A stretch of DNA of 64,000 bases from Paraspadella gotoi (GCA_051294375.1 CM119270.1:6115038-6179037); one strand, 5' to 3'; shown: positions 46,362 through 62,373, numbered from the stretch's first letter. The notes: generated by a model from the sequence alone, not told the origin. A program made the numbers and translations.

Positions 46362-48050
46362 ATCCGCGACGAGACGGATCAGTCAAGCGGGACCGGCGCG
46401 AGCATGAGAGATAAAAATGCTGTAGGGGTTTAAGTGAATAAATTTTTTTAATATTAAACTGATAATTATTTTTACAATGAAAGATTATATTTAGGTATTT
46501 ACTGATTAACTGGCTTTTCCACTGGTTTTTGCGATTCAGAAATCATACAGTTTCGTTGTAAATGAGCTTTGCTGTAGCTTTCCAACAACGCTTTTGTTGT
46601 ACATACAATCTTAACCTTAGTGTCTTTTTTTACAGAATTTTAATTTTATGATATCTTTAACTTTTTGCAAGCTTTTATAAAACTATTTATAGTTTGACAC
46701 AAAATCTTAGAGAAGATGTGTGGTCAATGTTGTTCAATTTTATCGTAGATGAAACAAACAATTGTAATAAACAGTAATCAGCCATGGCATACTGATCGTG
46801 GCATATATTTGACGTTATTTATAAAAAAATAGAAGGACATTAATTTAATTGTATTTTATTTTACTTTGCTACAATTACGGTGAAAGCATATTCAAACACA
46901 GTGGTTAAAATTATTTTTAAATCTTAAATTAATGTCCTGTTTGTTTGTTTGTTTTTGTTTATAACTTATAGTTTTAACTGGTTACTTGTCTATTTAACTG
47001 AAATTTATTGTGTAGAGCAGCAGGCACGGGTTTCGGACATTTAAATTTTGAAAACCTGACTAAATTAAGGAAGGATAAATATTATATAATGCTCCTTTAT
47101 TTCTATCTCAGTTTTTTTTTAAATCTATATCTTAAAACTGAAAAAAAAAATATTCGAGATTCTGAAAAAAAAAGTTCAAATTAAATATGTCTACTGCTCT
47201 GCATTCAAACACTGTATTAAAAATTTCGCGTTTTTCACTGCATGTTTTAGTAATATATTTTGTCGTCCTATCTTTTATTTTATATTTTGTAATAATATTA
47301 CAAACAATAAACTAAGTCAACGGCGAAGTTCGGGGATTCGTTCGGATTTCGTCGCCATTTTCGGTTGGCGGTCTTTTTTTTTGAAGACACGATTATGAGG
47401 AACTCGCGTGTCCAGACAAACAAGTCATTTGATGTAGTTTAAATAATTATTGAACTCTTTAAAAAAAATAATAAAAAATAAGAAAAGTTTGCCGTCTTCC
47501 ATCATGATAAATTTTTTTTTGTTAATAACTTTTAACCAATTAAAGTTTATTAAATAATTCTTATTTTAATAAAGTTTAGTTAAATGACGCTTTGGCTCGA
47601 CCCGTGTCGTTCAACGCGTTTTGAGAAGGGAAATGTCAAGATGAATTAACCAATGTCATTCGACACTTCGGTTGAAAAAAAATTTTTTTTTAAATATTTA
47701 CGCAATTTGACGTAGCTTTTATTCCGTGTTTAATTTAAGAAGTTGATTTAAACTTTATACTATGCAGACCCGATGTTAATTTTTTTATTGACTGAAATAA
47801 ATTTATATTATAATTTCAAATAAATTATAAAGTAATTTTAACAAAATATTATTTTGCCTGGAGTGACGAAAGCTTTGTTACGTTATCTTTACTCGCTGAA
47901 AAAGTCCCGTTTTTTTAATGATTAAAAGTTTTAATTGTTGTTTTTCTTTCTTGGTTGAGTTTAATAAGAGAAATAAGAGAAAAATCAATAATTCTCTTAT
48001 ATAGTTTTAATTTAAAGAAAAAAATAAAATGAAAAATAAAAGTACGATTT
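46362..48050. other. 3' flank of the 3CxxC gene
   Basis: AT-rich, non-coding. AATAAA occurs at about 46436-46441, some 75 nt after the stop, and is a candidate poly(A) signal (mirrored near 39277 in the other arm). No further gene is seen. Confidence 0.5.
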
Positions 48051-49440
<1,390 letters not shown>

Positions 49441-49449
49441 GAAGCGCCG

Positions 49450-49535
49450 GGAGGTGAAGAGCTCTGTAATGAACCGATGTGTGAGTGGAGAAAGGTAGAG
49501 GGAGAGAGAGAGGGAGAGGGAGAAGAGAGAGAGAG

Positions 49536-49594
<59 letters not shown>

Positions 49595-49644
49595 CGGGAG
49601 AGGTGAAGACTCTGTAATGACCGATGGTGTGAGTGGGAGAAGGT

Positions 49645-49701
<57 letters not shown>

Positions 49702-49751
49702 TGAAAGACCTCTTGTAATGACCGATTGGTGAGAGTGGAGAAGGTAGAGGG

Positions 49752-49829
<78 letters not shown>

Positions 49830-49887
49830 AGGGAGAGAGAGCGGGAAGGTGAAGACTCTTGTAATGACCGATGGTGTGAGTGGGAGG

Positions 49888-49940
<53 letters not shown>

Positions 49941-50007
49941 AGAGAAGAGAGAGGCGGGAGGTGAAGACTCTTGTAATGACGAGTGGTTGGTGAGTGGGAG
50001 AAGGTAG

Positions 50008-50061
<54 letters not shown>

Positions 50062-50118
50062 CGGGAGAGTGAAGACTCTTGTAATGACCGATATGGTGTG
50101 AGTGGGAGAAGGTAGAGG

Positions 50119-50173
<55 letters not shown>

Positions 50174-50223
50174 CGGGAGGTGAAGACATCTTGTAATGAC
50201 CGGATGGGTGAGTGGGAGAGAGG

Positions 50224-50276
<53 letters not shown>

Positions 50277-50334
50277 GGAGAGAGAGCGGGAGGTGAAAGA
50301 CTCTTTAATGACCGATGGTGTGAGTGGGAGAAGG

Positions 50335-50391
<57 letters not shown>

Positions 50392-50573
50392 GGAGGTTGA
50401 GAGACTCTTGTATGCCGATGGTGATGAGTGGAGAAAGGTAGAGGGGAGAGGAGAGAGGGAGAAAGAGGAGAGATGAGGGAGAGAGAGAGAGAGAGAAAGA
50501 GTGGAGAGAGGAAGAGAGGCGGGAGGTGAAGACAGTTCTTGTAATGACCCGCATGGTTGTGAGTGGGAGAAGG

Positions 50574-50617
<44 letters not shown>

Positions 50618-50825
50618 AGGAGAGAGAGAGAGCGGGAGGTGAAGACTCTTGTAATGACCCGTGTGTGTGAGTGGGAGAAGGTAGAGGGAGAGAGAAGGAG
50701 AGGAGAGAGAGAGAGAGAGAAGAAGAGAGTAGAGGATGAGGAGCAGAGAGGAGGAGTAGAAGAGAGAGAGCGGGAGGTGAAGACTCTTGTAATGACCGAT
50801 GGTGTGGAGTGGGAGAAGGTAGAGG

Positions 50826-50869
<44 letters not shown>

Positions 50870-50933
50870 GCGAGGAGAGACGGGCGTGAAGACTCTTGTA
50901 ATGGACCGACGATGGTGTGAGTGGGAGAAGGTA

Positions 50934-50978
<45 letters not shown>

Positions 50979-51064
50979 GAGAGAGAGAGGAGAGGAGGAG
51001 TGAAGACTCTTGTAATGACGGACGATGGTGAGAGTGGGGGAGAAGGTAGAGGGAGAGAGAGAGC

Positions 51065-51119
<55 letters not shown>

Positions 51120-51180
51120 CGGGAGGTGAAGGACTCTTGTAATGACCCGATGGTGTGAGTGTCAGTGTGATGGGAGAAGG
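49450..51180. repeat. Compound VNTR: (GA)n linked to a conserved ~55-bp core
   Basis: About 15 units with period near 110-120 bp. Each has a core of about 50-55 bp built from GGAGGTGAAGACTCTTG, TAATGACCGATGGTGTGAG and TGGGAGAAGGTAGAGG, then a variable (GA)n run and GCGGGA. The core is well conserved, with occasional one-base slips, while the GA runs vary from about 30 to 80 bp. Long open frames through it (repeated ER or SL dipeptides) are repeat artefacts. Confidence 0.9.
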
Positions 51181-51430
51181 TAAGGGTGAGAGAGAGAGAG
51201 AGAGAGGGGAGAGGCGAGAGAGGAAGATGAAGAGAGGAGAGGGAGAGAGAGAGAGCGAGAAGAAGAGGGAGGGAGAAGAGATAAGGGAGAGAAGAGGAAG
51301 AGAGGGAGAGGAGAGGGAGTAGAGAGGAAGAGAGGGCAGACGGAAGGGGGCAGAGAGAGGAGAGAGGAGAAGGGGAAGGAGAAGAGAGAGGGGGGGAAAG
51401 AGAAGAGAGAGAGCGGAGGTGAAGGAGACT
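51181..51430. repeat. Degenerate GA-rich tail of the VNTR
   Basis: Purine-rich sequence without the core. It ends at a 100-N gap and looks like low-quality sequence. Confidence 0.75.
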
Positions 51431-51530
51431 NNNNNNNNNNNNNNNNNNNNNNNNNNNNNNNNNNNNNNNNNNNNNNNNNNNNNNNNNNNNNNNNNNNNNN
51501 NNNNNNNNNNNNNNNNNNNNNNNNNNNNNN
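51431..51530. other. 100-N scaffold gap
   Basis: Exactly 100 N, a different convention from the 25-N gaps and typical of a scaffolding join. Confidence 0.9.
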
Positions 51531-51634
51531 TTTCCCCCCTTCAGACATATCTAGGTTTGTTTGTGTACTTGATGACACAGAAATTCAGATTAAGATGTCA
51601 GAGCGTTATGAGAGAATGAGAGAGTAAGAGAGAG

Positions 51635-51665
<31 letters not shown>

Positions 51666-51872
51666 GAAGAGAGTGAGAGAGAGGACTTTCTCCTCCAAAA
51701 CATCCAACATCCCTATTTTTTCATTTCCCTCTTATTTATCTTAATTTTTTCTTTAAATAAAGTGTCTTGTCTTTTTCTTTTATTATCCACGATGTTCAAT
51801 TCGTCATATTCTTCTTTCTTCTACAAGCGACGCCTTTTTATTTATTCATTCGTTTATTTATTCATGTATTAA

Positions 51873-53995
<2,123 letters not shown>

Positions 53996-54020
53996 NNNNN
54001 NNNNNNNNNNNNNNNNNNNN
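53996..54020. other. 25-N assembly gap
   Basis: A placeholder gap. The first bases after it (CGGTTAGAGCCCGTCA) nearly repeat 53259-53276 (CCGGTTAGAAGCCCGTCA), suggesting that the two sides overlap or repeat. Confidence 0.85.
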
Positions 54021-55504
54021 CGGTTAGAGCCCGTCAAGCTGACGAAAAATGCAATTTTGTAAAAATGAAATTCAAATTTAAATATAATCTTTGCAGGGAC
54101 CTGCTATGTCAATATATTGTAAGAGTGATGGAGGCCTTAAACCACCAAAGCCTGTCCAAAGTCAGGGGCAAGATAGCTTATTTATTAAATGAATGTATAA
54201 TTTTTATAGTGGTTGTACCAATTTAATTAAATAATTTACAATTTCGTCTTGACGGCATACATTTTACTCGCCCAATTTCCACTTTTCGAAAATAGTGTTC
54301 GCATTTGTCCGACCACTTCTAATCCCAATCTCTATCCACCCACATCGACGACGCCTTTCATTTCTTCGGCGCCCTAGCGGTCATTCAAGTCCACAAAAAG
54401 TGGTCAGGGGAATTGGGCGGGGAGGTTGAGAGGAATAAGAGGGTCAAAAGAATCCAGGGGTCAGGGGAATTTCTCGACTTTTTTAAAAGGGAAAGGAAGG
54501 GAGGAAGAGAAGATTTGGAGAAGGAAAGGGAGAGTCTGACCTTCTCCAAAGATTTTGACTCGATGACCCTTTCCTCGCTTTATCCTCGTCCAGGGACGGG
54601 CAACCTTTTTTTCGCCCCCTCTTTCGACGGCATATCTCATTTTTTTTCTCTTACCCCCTTACTCCTTTCATTTTTTTCTTTCCTCTCTTTTGCCACTTTA
54701 AACTTCTTTTTTTCATAAACAGAAAGATTTTAAAACTTTCCAACCTTGCCTTTCGGACGTGTGAGTCCGAGAGTCCGAGTCATTCTAGAGGTTCGAACTT
54801 CATGGACGTTCAACTTTTTACTCCAAGATGTCCAAAATTAAATCGCAAATTAAATTCGCAAAAAAAAAAGAAAGTACCTTGGGAATCAAAACTTATCTGT
54901 TTCCACTTATTGAAGACTCGCCAAAAGAGTCGAAATATGTCCGTATATATAATAAAACAAATCGTTTATGAAACAATTTTTTCAAACTTTTTCTAAATCT
55001 GTTTCTACTTAAAATATTGAACGGATACGAATCCCAAATAAGACATACTGACCAAATTATTGACTGTACTACAATCTTTCACACCAATCCCACCAATCCT
55101 TATAGATACCCTTGTTGGCCTTGCCCGGTTCCCCGTCCGCTTTCTTTCCGACCTCCTTACCCCCGTTTCATTCCACCCCACCCCCCCTCAACCCCTCACC
55201 CCCATTCGCGGGTCTTTGACCTTTTATTCGTCATATTTCTCGCGTTGGCGGGAAAAGAAATGGGGAGAGGCGTTGGACTCAATGGGGTGGGGAAGAGAGA
55301 AAAAGAGAAGAACGTTGTTTTCTTTTTTATAAATAACATCCTTTGAACTTAACAAAATTTATTTTGGCCTTACCTGATCCTTTTTTTAATAACTACACTA
55401 ATTGCCTTTCGCGACCTCACCTGACTAACCACGCGCGACTCTCCCTAACTTACCCTCCGAAGATTCTTCCTTCTTTCTGGACAACTAACTCCTGATCGCC
55501 AAGA

Positions 55505-55690
55505 GGCGCCTCGGGCCTTGACCCCTCGGGAGACCGGCGATCCTCGCCGGCTCTTTTTGACCTCTCCAGCCGCCTTTTGACCCCTGACGGCTCATCTTGA
55601 ACCCGTCGGGGCTTCGTTGACTCTTAGCGGCTCTTTCTGACCCGTCGGGACTCCTTGAACTTTTAGGAGCCTTTGAGACCGATCGAAGGA
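55505..55690. repeat. Minisatellite, about 30-bp degenerate unit
   Basis: Repeats of the type CGGCTCTTTTTGACC followed by CGTCGGGACTCCTTGA, six or so imperfect copies. Confidence 0.7.
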
Positions 55691-55710
55691 AAATAGGCGT
55701 GGCGAGTCTG

Positions 55711-55739
55711 CGTCGTCGTCGTCGTCGTCGTCGTCGTCA
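55711..55739. repeat. (GTC)n microsatellite
   Basis: About nine GTC triplets. Confidence 0.9.
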
Positions 55740-55825
55740 TCATGGCGAAATATATCTTCGCAATCTTGCGAGAATCGCAAAAACTTCAACCTTTAAATTC
55801 GAGTCGGTTTGGGCTCATGTTTTAG

Positions 55826-56083
55826 NNNNNNNNNNNNNNNNNNNNNNNNNNNNNNNNNNNNNNNNNNNNNNNNNNNNNNNNNNNNNNNNNNNNNNNNNNN
55901 NNNNNNNNNNNNNNNNNNNNNNNNNNNNNNNNNNNNNNNNNNNNNNNNNNNNNNNNNNNNNNNNNNNNNNNNNNNNNNNNNNNNNNNNNNNNNNNNNNNN
56001 NNNNNNNNNNNNNNNNNNNNNNNNNNNNNNNNNNNNNNNNNNNNNNNNNNNNNNNNNNNNNNNNNNNNNNNNNNNNNNNNNNN
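55826..56083. other. 258-N gap followed by (GA)n
   Basis: A sized gap. (GA)n at 56084-56113 directly follows, so a microsatellite probably caused it. Confidence 0.9.
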
Positions 56084-56115
<32 letters not shown>

Positions 56116-56365
56116 TAAAAGAATCTCTGCCCCAGAAATTTTTTTCTCCTCCGATTCTACAAATTTTAAGGAAGATTAATTTATTATTTCGCACGATTTA
56201 TTTTTTTCTTTAAAAATCTTTTAGTTTCTTTAAAAAAACCTTTTTTTCATTTTTCCTCCTAGATCCTGGCTGCCAGTGGACCATAGTTGGTGAACTTAAA
56301 ATTAAAACATTTAGTAGAAGACTTATAGGGGAGATAAATTAACCATTTATTTAAAACCACGATTC

Positions 56366-56488
56366 ATTCATTCATTCATTCATTCATTCATTCATTCATT
56401 CATTCATTCATTCATTCATTCATTTATTCATTAATTTATTCATTCAATCATTCATTTATTCATTCATTCATTCATTCATTCATTCATT
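56366..56488. repeat. (ATTC)n microsatellite
   Basis: Tetranucleotide ATTC with a few interruptions, about 120 bp. Confidence 0.95.
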
Positions 56489-57000
56489 TGCTTTGTTTAA
56501 TATCTTCTCTTTCATTTTTATTTTCTTTTACTTCGCCATCGCATTTCCTCCCTTTTCTTTTCTCGTTCCTCCCTCTTCTTTTCTCGTTCCTCTCTCTTCT
56601 TTTCTTCTACCTTTCTTCGCAACTTCATTTTTCCGTCGCCATTTTGAATTTCGCTCTAACTTTTTGGTGAACGAGAGATCGGAGAGTTGGGTTCACACGG
56701 TGTGTGAATGAAACAAAATCTTAATTTTTTGCAAGGTGATACTTAATTTTTATGTCTGTTTTCAGTCAAACATACTATGGCAGAAAATGTCCTTGCACAG
56801 CACGACATTAAAGATATAAAACAGCGCAGCACAGTCGCAACATAGTTTGGTTCGGCACCCAATCCAACATAACTTCCTCTCGCTTCATAGATATGAGCAT
56901 CGTTCCCTCAATTACCCTTTTTCATTTTGCCAAATTTTCCTCGTCGTTATGATTACCTCCCTTTCTCTCTTTCATTTCATTCATTCTTTCTTTCTAACTT
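56489..57000. other. Pyrimidine-rich non-coding sequence
   Basis: CT-rich with TTTTCTCGTTCC repeats near 56560-56600. No supported exon. Confidence 0.5.
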
Positions 57001-57004
57001 AATT

Positions 57005-57016
57005 CTTTCTTTTTTT

Positions 57017-57088
<72 letters not shown>

Positions 57089-57215
57089 TATTTTTTTCTT
57101 TCTGTTGTCTTTCAAGCTTTCTTTCTTTCTTTTATTTTTTTTCCTTCCTTTTTTCTTTCTTTCTTTCTTTCTCTCTTTTTTATATCATTCTTTCTTTCTT
57201 TCCTTCTTTCCCCCT
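57005..57215. repeat. (TTTC)n microsatellite
   Basis: Perfect TTTC for about 85 bp, then an interrupted stretch. Confidence 0.95.
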
Positions 57216-57398
57216 AAAAGTTTCACCTCTCTATGATTACTTTTTTGACTTTCTTTCCTTCCATTTTTTCTTTCCATCTTTCTTTTTCCTTCTCTCTCTT
57301 TGCCAAATTTTCCCGTTCGCTATGATTACCTTTCCACCACCATAACCATTTTTCAAGTCGGCAGCGCCAAAAACTCCCGAATTTTTGGCGAGAGATCT

Positions 57399-57425
57399 TG
57401 TCTTTCTTTCTTTCTTTCTCTCTTT

Positions 57426-57509
<84 letters not shown>

Positions 57510-57511
57510 TC
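57399..57511. repeat. (TTTC)n microsatellite
   Basis: About 28 TTTC units with one interruption. The surrounding GCCAAATTTTCC and CGATTACC-type sequence repeats between about 56925 and 57300. Confidence 0.95.
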
Positions 57512-57659
57512 CGTCGAAAGAGGAATTTGTCGAAATTGTTCTGGAATGAGGTTATCAGGGAATAAGATCTTAATTTTCATGAAAAAGTGGCATCTTTACG
57601 ATTTTCGCGGGAAGGATTTTGGTTGGTGGCCCTCTGGCGGTTGCAGGCGCTCGGCGCAA

Positions 57660-58139
57660 ACAAAAAAAAACAATAAACAAAAGAATAAATCAGCGAAAGA
57701 AAAAAAAATGAATCAGAAAAATAATGAAATGTGAGGATTTTTTGTCACAGTGACAGATGAAGATTTGCTTAATTTTTGTGAATTTACAATACGTATAATG
57801 AAGAAGAAAGCATTTGTTGGAGAAGACCAGGAAATTTGTAAGAAAGCAAATTCAGGTGTCTTAAAGACAGAGATATTGAGAGAAAGAGTCGAAAAGATAG
57901 AGAGTGAGTGAGAGGGAGAGTCAGAGAGAGAAAGGGAGAGAAAGAAACGAGGGGGCGAAAGTTTTTTGAAAAGAAAAGGAAAGAGAAAGGGAAATAAAGG
58001 AGAATAAAAGAAACTTGAATGAAAAAAAAAAGGAAGCGTGAAGAGTAGAATTGTAAAGGGAACGCAGAAGCAGCAGAGAGCAGCAGAGAGCAGAGAGAGA
58101 GCGAGAGAGAGGAGAGAACGCAGCAAGACGAGACTGAGA

Positions 58140-58170
<31 letters not shown>

Positions 58171-58488
58171 TAAAAAGGACGTTAACTGCGCCACTTCATG
58201 ACCATTAAAATTTCGGCAATTGGCTTCCCTATCTTTTTCTTTCCTCCCTCTCGCTTTGACGTGCCTGNNNNNNNNNNNNNNNNNNNNNNNNNAAAGAAGA
58301 AAGAAGAACAGAAAAGAAAGAAACGCAAAATAATAAACAGTGGCAGCCGACGTCAAAGCGTAGAAGGGAGGAAAGAAAAAGATAGGGAAGCCAATTGCTC
58401 GCTGAAAATTTTATGGTCAGAAGTGGGTAGCAGTTAACGAAGTCACTTTTTAAACATTCCTCTCCTCTCTCTCTTCTTTCTCTCTTCT

Positions 58489-58525
<37 letters not shown>

Positions 58526-59070
58526 CTCTCTGCTTCTCTCCTCTCTCTCGTCTCTCTCTCTCTCTGCTGCTCTCTGCTGTTCCGTTACCCTTTCAAATTC
58601 TACTCTTCACGCTTCCTTTTTCTTTTTCAATTCAAGTTATCTTTTATTCTCGCTTTATTTCCCTTTCTCTCTTCCTTTTTCTTTCAAAAAACTTTCGCCC
58701 GCCTCGTTTTTTCTTCTCTTCATCCTCTCCGCTTGTTTCTCTCTCTGACTCTCCCTCTTCACTCCACTCTCTAACCTATCCTTTTCGACTCTTTATCTCT
58801 CAATCATCCTCTGTCCCTTTAAGACAACCTGAATTTGCTTTCTTAAGCAAATTTTTCCGCTGGTGCTTTCTCCAACAAATGCTCCTTGCTTCCATTGAAG
58901 TACGTATTGTAAATTCAGACAAAAAATTAAGCAATAAGCAAAAATCTTTCAATCTGTTCGACTGTGGACAAAAAATGCCTCAAACGATTTCATCTATTTT
59001 TAATATAGATTCATTTTTTATTTGATTTCGCTGATTTATTATCTTATGTTTATTTTATTCATTTTTGATA
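57660..59070. repeat. Fold-back palindrome centred on an N gap
   Basis: 57660-58267 is the reverse complement of about 58293-59070 with many indels. Examples are GGCTTCCCTATCTTTTTC at 58222 with its reverse at about 58378, CTTTCTCCAACAAATGC at 58868 mirroring 57808, and TTTCGCTGATTTAT at 59027 mirroring 57687. Confidence 0.8.
58268..58292. other. 25-N assembly gap at the palindrome centre
   Basis: A placeholder at the turning point. Confidence 0.9.
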
Positions 59071-59401
59071 ATTTTTTTATTGTTATTTCTTATTTTTTCT
59101 GGATTTCTTTTTTTTGTATTATTTATTCTTTTTTGATATATTAAATATTTATTTTTATGAATTTATTTTTTTTATTTATTTTTTCTTTATTTATTTATCA
59201 TTAATTTTCTGTTTTTTTTTTATGTATACTTTATTAATTTATTTATAATTTTTGGTTACATATTGTGTTTTTTTTTAATTTTTTTATTTTTTTTTTTATA
59301 TTGTATTCTTTTTAGTATTTTATTTTATTTATTTAATTTTCTTTTTTTTTTATTTTTATTTTGATTTTATTTTATTTTTATATTATTAATTTTTTATTAT
59401 C

Positions 59402-59432
<31 letters not shown>

Positions 59433-59620
59433 ATTTTTTTTATTTTGGACTTGCTTTCGCTCTTCTCTTCAAAAGTACCACGTGTCTTCAACTTTGCTTG
59501 TTCTAAACTTATCCGTTATCCATGTAAGGTATACCTTTAAACCTTTACCTTTATACCTACTACTCATCGTATCCCTCATACTTTAAATCTCTGAGATAAT
59601 TTCTCAAAGACTCAGAGAAC
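59071..59620. other. T-rich low-complexity sequence
   Basis: Poly-T/ATTT-rich, with (TTTC)n at 59403-59432. No gene. Confidence 0.7.
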
Positions 59621-60109
59621 TTTGCCCAAAAAAAAAAAGAAAAAAGTTCGTCGACTTCATTTCCTCTTCTTTTCTTCTTTTTTTTTAATTTCTTTTCTCT
59701 CCCATTCTTCCCTCATTCCTATTTCTTCTTTCCTTTTTTTTTGTGTCCCAAACTTTTTTCTTCTTTTTCGGCGCAACGACCTTTCGCTCGCTGCCGAAAT
59801 TCTTTTAATTACCCATTCGCGCGTCTCTCTCTCTCTTTTTACTCTCTCGTTTCTTTTCTTCTCAGACGCCCGACTCTTTCTCCCTTTCCCTTTTCCTCCC
59901 TTTCCTTTTCCTCCCGCCCTTGAAACTCTCTTCTTCTTCTTTTCTCATGACAATGCGACACCCAATCCTCATCTCCTCCTACTTCCTTCTTTTTCATCGC
60001 AATGAGAATTCCATATTTTCCTTCCCCTTTTCTCTGTCGCTTCGAGATCCACTCGAATCCAACTGTCTCCCTCTCTCTGTCTCTCTGTCTCTCTCTCTCT
60101 CTCTTTCTC

Positions 60110-60172
60110 TAACGCACACACACACACACACACAAACACACAAAAACACACACACACACACGCGCACACACT
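60110..60172. repeat. (CA)n microsatellite
   Basis: An interrupted CA run following a CT run. Confidence 0.95.
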
Positions 60173-60394
60173 CACTTATAAACTATTATAAAGATTAAGT
60201 AAAGATGAACACCCATTAATATATCAAAATTCTTAAAAAATTTAATCGACTTCAACACAATAAGAATAAGTATGATAAAAATGAAGATACGAATATTTTT
60301 TAAGACGGGGAGTATATTGATTGATTGATTGATTTATTCTGCTCATAATGTTAATAAAACACATTTACAAAATGTAAAGGAAAAGAGGAGGAAG

Positions 60395-60424
60395 AGAAGG
60401 AGGAGGAGGAGGAGGAGGAGGATG
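60395..60424. repeat. (AGG)n microsatellite
   Basis: About nine AGG triplets. Confidence 0.9.
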
Positions 60425-60504
60425 AGAAGCTGAATGATTCGCATCTTCGCTTCAAAATTAGTTTCACCTTCAAATGCGCAATAAAATTTTCAATGCTATC
60501 ATCT

Positions 60505-60612
60505 TCCTCCTTCATATTCCTCCTCCTCTTCCTCCTTCATATTTCTCTTCCTCTTTCTCCTTCATATTCCTCCTCCTCTTCCTCATTCATATTCCTCCTC
60601 CTCTTCTTCTTT
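60505..60612. repeat. 25-bp tandem repeat
   Basis: Four copies of CCTCCTTCATATTCCTCC followed by TCCTCTT, with few changes. Confidence 0.9.
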
Positions 60613-60821
60613 GTACCGGGACCCTTTCTTTTTTTTCTTTTTTTTATTTTGAAATTTTTTTTTCCTTTATTCCATTATAGTTTTTTTTTCCGGCCATCCT
60701 ACTTAGTACTTACCCTTATAAAAACGCAAATATTAACTATTAAATCCTAATTATCGAACATTTTGTATAATATTTTTGAATTTACTAGGATTGTAGTTCA
60801 AATACTTTTCTCCTTTGTTTT

Positions 60822-60955
60822 NNNNNNNNNNNNNNNNNNNNNNNNNNNNNNNNNNNNNNNNNNNNNNNNNNNNNNNNNNNNNNNNNNNNNNNNNNNNNNN
60901 NNNNNNNNNNNNNNNNNNNNNNNNNNNNNNNNNNNNNNNNNNNNNNNNNNNNNNN
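60822..60955. other. 134-N gap
   Basis: A sized gap bordered by T-rich sequence. Confidence 0.9.
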
Positions 60956-61017
60956 TTTTTTTTAATTTGACGTCGGATTTCACTTCAACTTTTTTGTCAA
61001 AAAAAACGTCAACATTT

Positions 61018-61045
61018 TCTTTCTTTCTTTCTTTCTTTCTTTTTT

Positions 61046-61133
<88 letters not shown>

Positions 61134-61134
61134 T
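61018..61134. repeat. (TTTC)n microsatellite
   Basis: About 29 TTTC units. Confidence 0.95.
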
Positions 61135-61837
61135 AATTCATTCCTCTTTAATTTTTCCTCCGCGCCGCGAACCGGGCGAATCCTCAAAATGGCCCATGAT
61201 GCGATTTTTATGAATTGAACCGGGGAATGAAGAAAGGGGAAGGGGGAAGGGAAAAGAAAGGAAGGAAGGAAAGGGAGGAAAGGAAAGGGAGGAAAGGAAA
61301 GAAAGAGGGTGGTCGTGGGTAGGGGGAGGGGGCGGACGAGGCCCATAGGATGAACCGGATTGAAAAAGAATCTTTTGTTTCTTTGAGACTGAAAGGTTTT
61401 GCAAAGATTCGTCGTCGTCGTTTTTTTTTTGTCGTCGTCGTCGTTGTTGTCGTCGTTGTTGACGTCCTTCTGGTCGTTGTTGTTCTCCTTTCAACGAATC
61501 TCCGCTCATCATCATAATTTATGTTGTCATTGTTGTCTTTCGTGTCATTCTTGACATTTTCGTCTCCTTTATTTTTTTTTAAGGAAGCGCTTTCTTATTC
61601 TTGTTATCATTTAATAACAGTAACATAATCATCTTCACTATCATTATCATTTTCGTCGTCTTAATCTCATTATCATCATTATCATTGATTTTATAATCAT
61701 TATCATTGTCGTCGTTATCATCGTCATCCCCAATGACGTCATTTTTTCTCTCATTCCTTTTAATCTATCGGAGTTCCTCTTCTTGGTTCCATTTGGAGCC
61801 ATTGCCTCAGATTCCTTGGACGATGACAATGGAGCTT

Positions 61838-61963
<126 letters not shown>

Positions 61964-62270
61964 GTCTTAGCATCATTTTTGGATCTTTAATCACCTTTTT
62001 TGGTGGAACTGAAGCGAAATTCGTTGTGGTGGACGTCGTTTTTTTCGTCGTCATCTTCGTCGAGTCTTTTTGCTCGATTTTCTTTCGCTGACAACTTGGA
62101 CGCGCAATTCGCCTTTTTCGGCGTTAGATTTAGAAGAATAAACGATAAATATCGAGCACAGAAGGGATGAATTTGATCCTATGTAAAATTTCGTTTCGTA
62201 GCTTTCCGATTGCAGATGTATAACTTATTTTTTATTTTGGCAAATTGCATATCTGGCGGTCGTCCATGTC

Positions 62271-62373
62271 GCCGTCTCTCGGCCACCGTCTCTCGGCCGC
62301 CGTCTCTCGGCCGCCGTCTCTCGGCCACCGTCTCTCGGCCGCCGTCTCTCGGCCGCCGTCTCTCGGCCGCCGT
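62271..62373. repeat. 14-bp GC-rich minisatellite
   Basis: About 7.4 tandem copies of GCCGTCTCTCGGCC with GCC/ACC variation in a regular pattern. Confidence 0.95.

Larger units (their letters stand above)
42923..48050 (+). repeat. Right arm of the giant palindrome
   Basis: The reverse complement of about 42752-37663. It includes all three exons, introns, microsatellites and about 1.7 kb of 3' flank. Differences are scattered one- to few-base indels and microsatellite lengths, with few clear substitutions. Confidence 0.9.
54021..55825. other. Non-coding or unresolved sequence
   Basis: No exon can be supported. Short open stretches (for example around 54345-54410) lack clear splice sites or family resemblance. 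Confidence 0.5.

Noticed and set aside
37663-48050. Inverted pair of 3CxxC genes as an evolved head-to-head gene pair
   Set aside because: Kept only as a finding to test. The gap at the centre and complementary small indels favour one locus represented twice.
54345-54412. Short open stretch reading about HIDDAFHFFGALAVIQVHKK
   Set aside because: It looks coding by composition, but neither a good acceptor nor donor is evident and I recognise no family.
56084-57515. Direct or interspersed short repeats that might suggest a CRISPR-like array
   Set aside because: They are tetranucleotide microsatellites without spacers. The context is eukaryotic.
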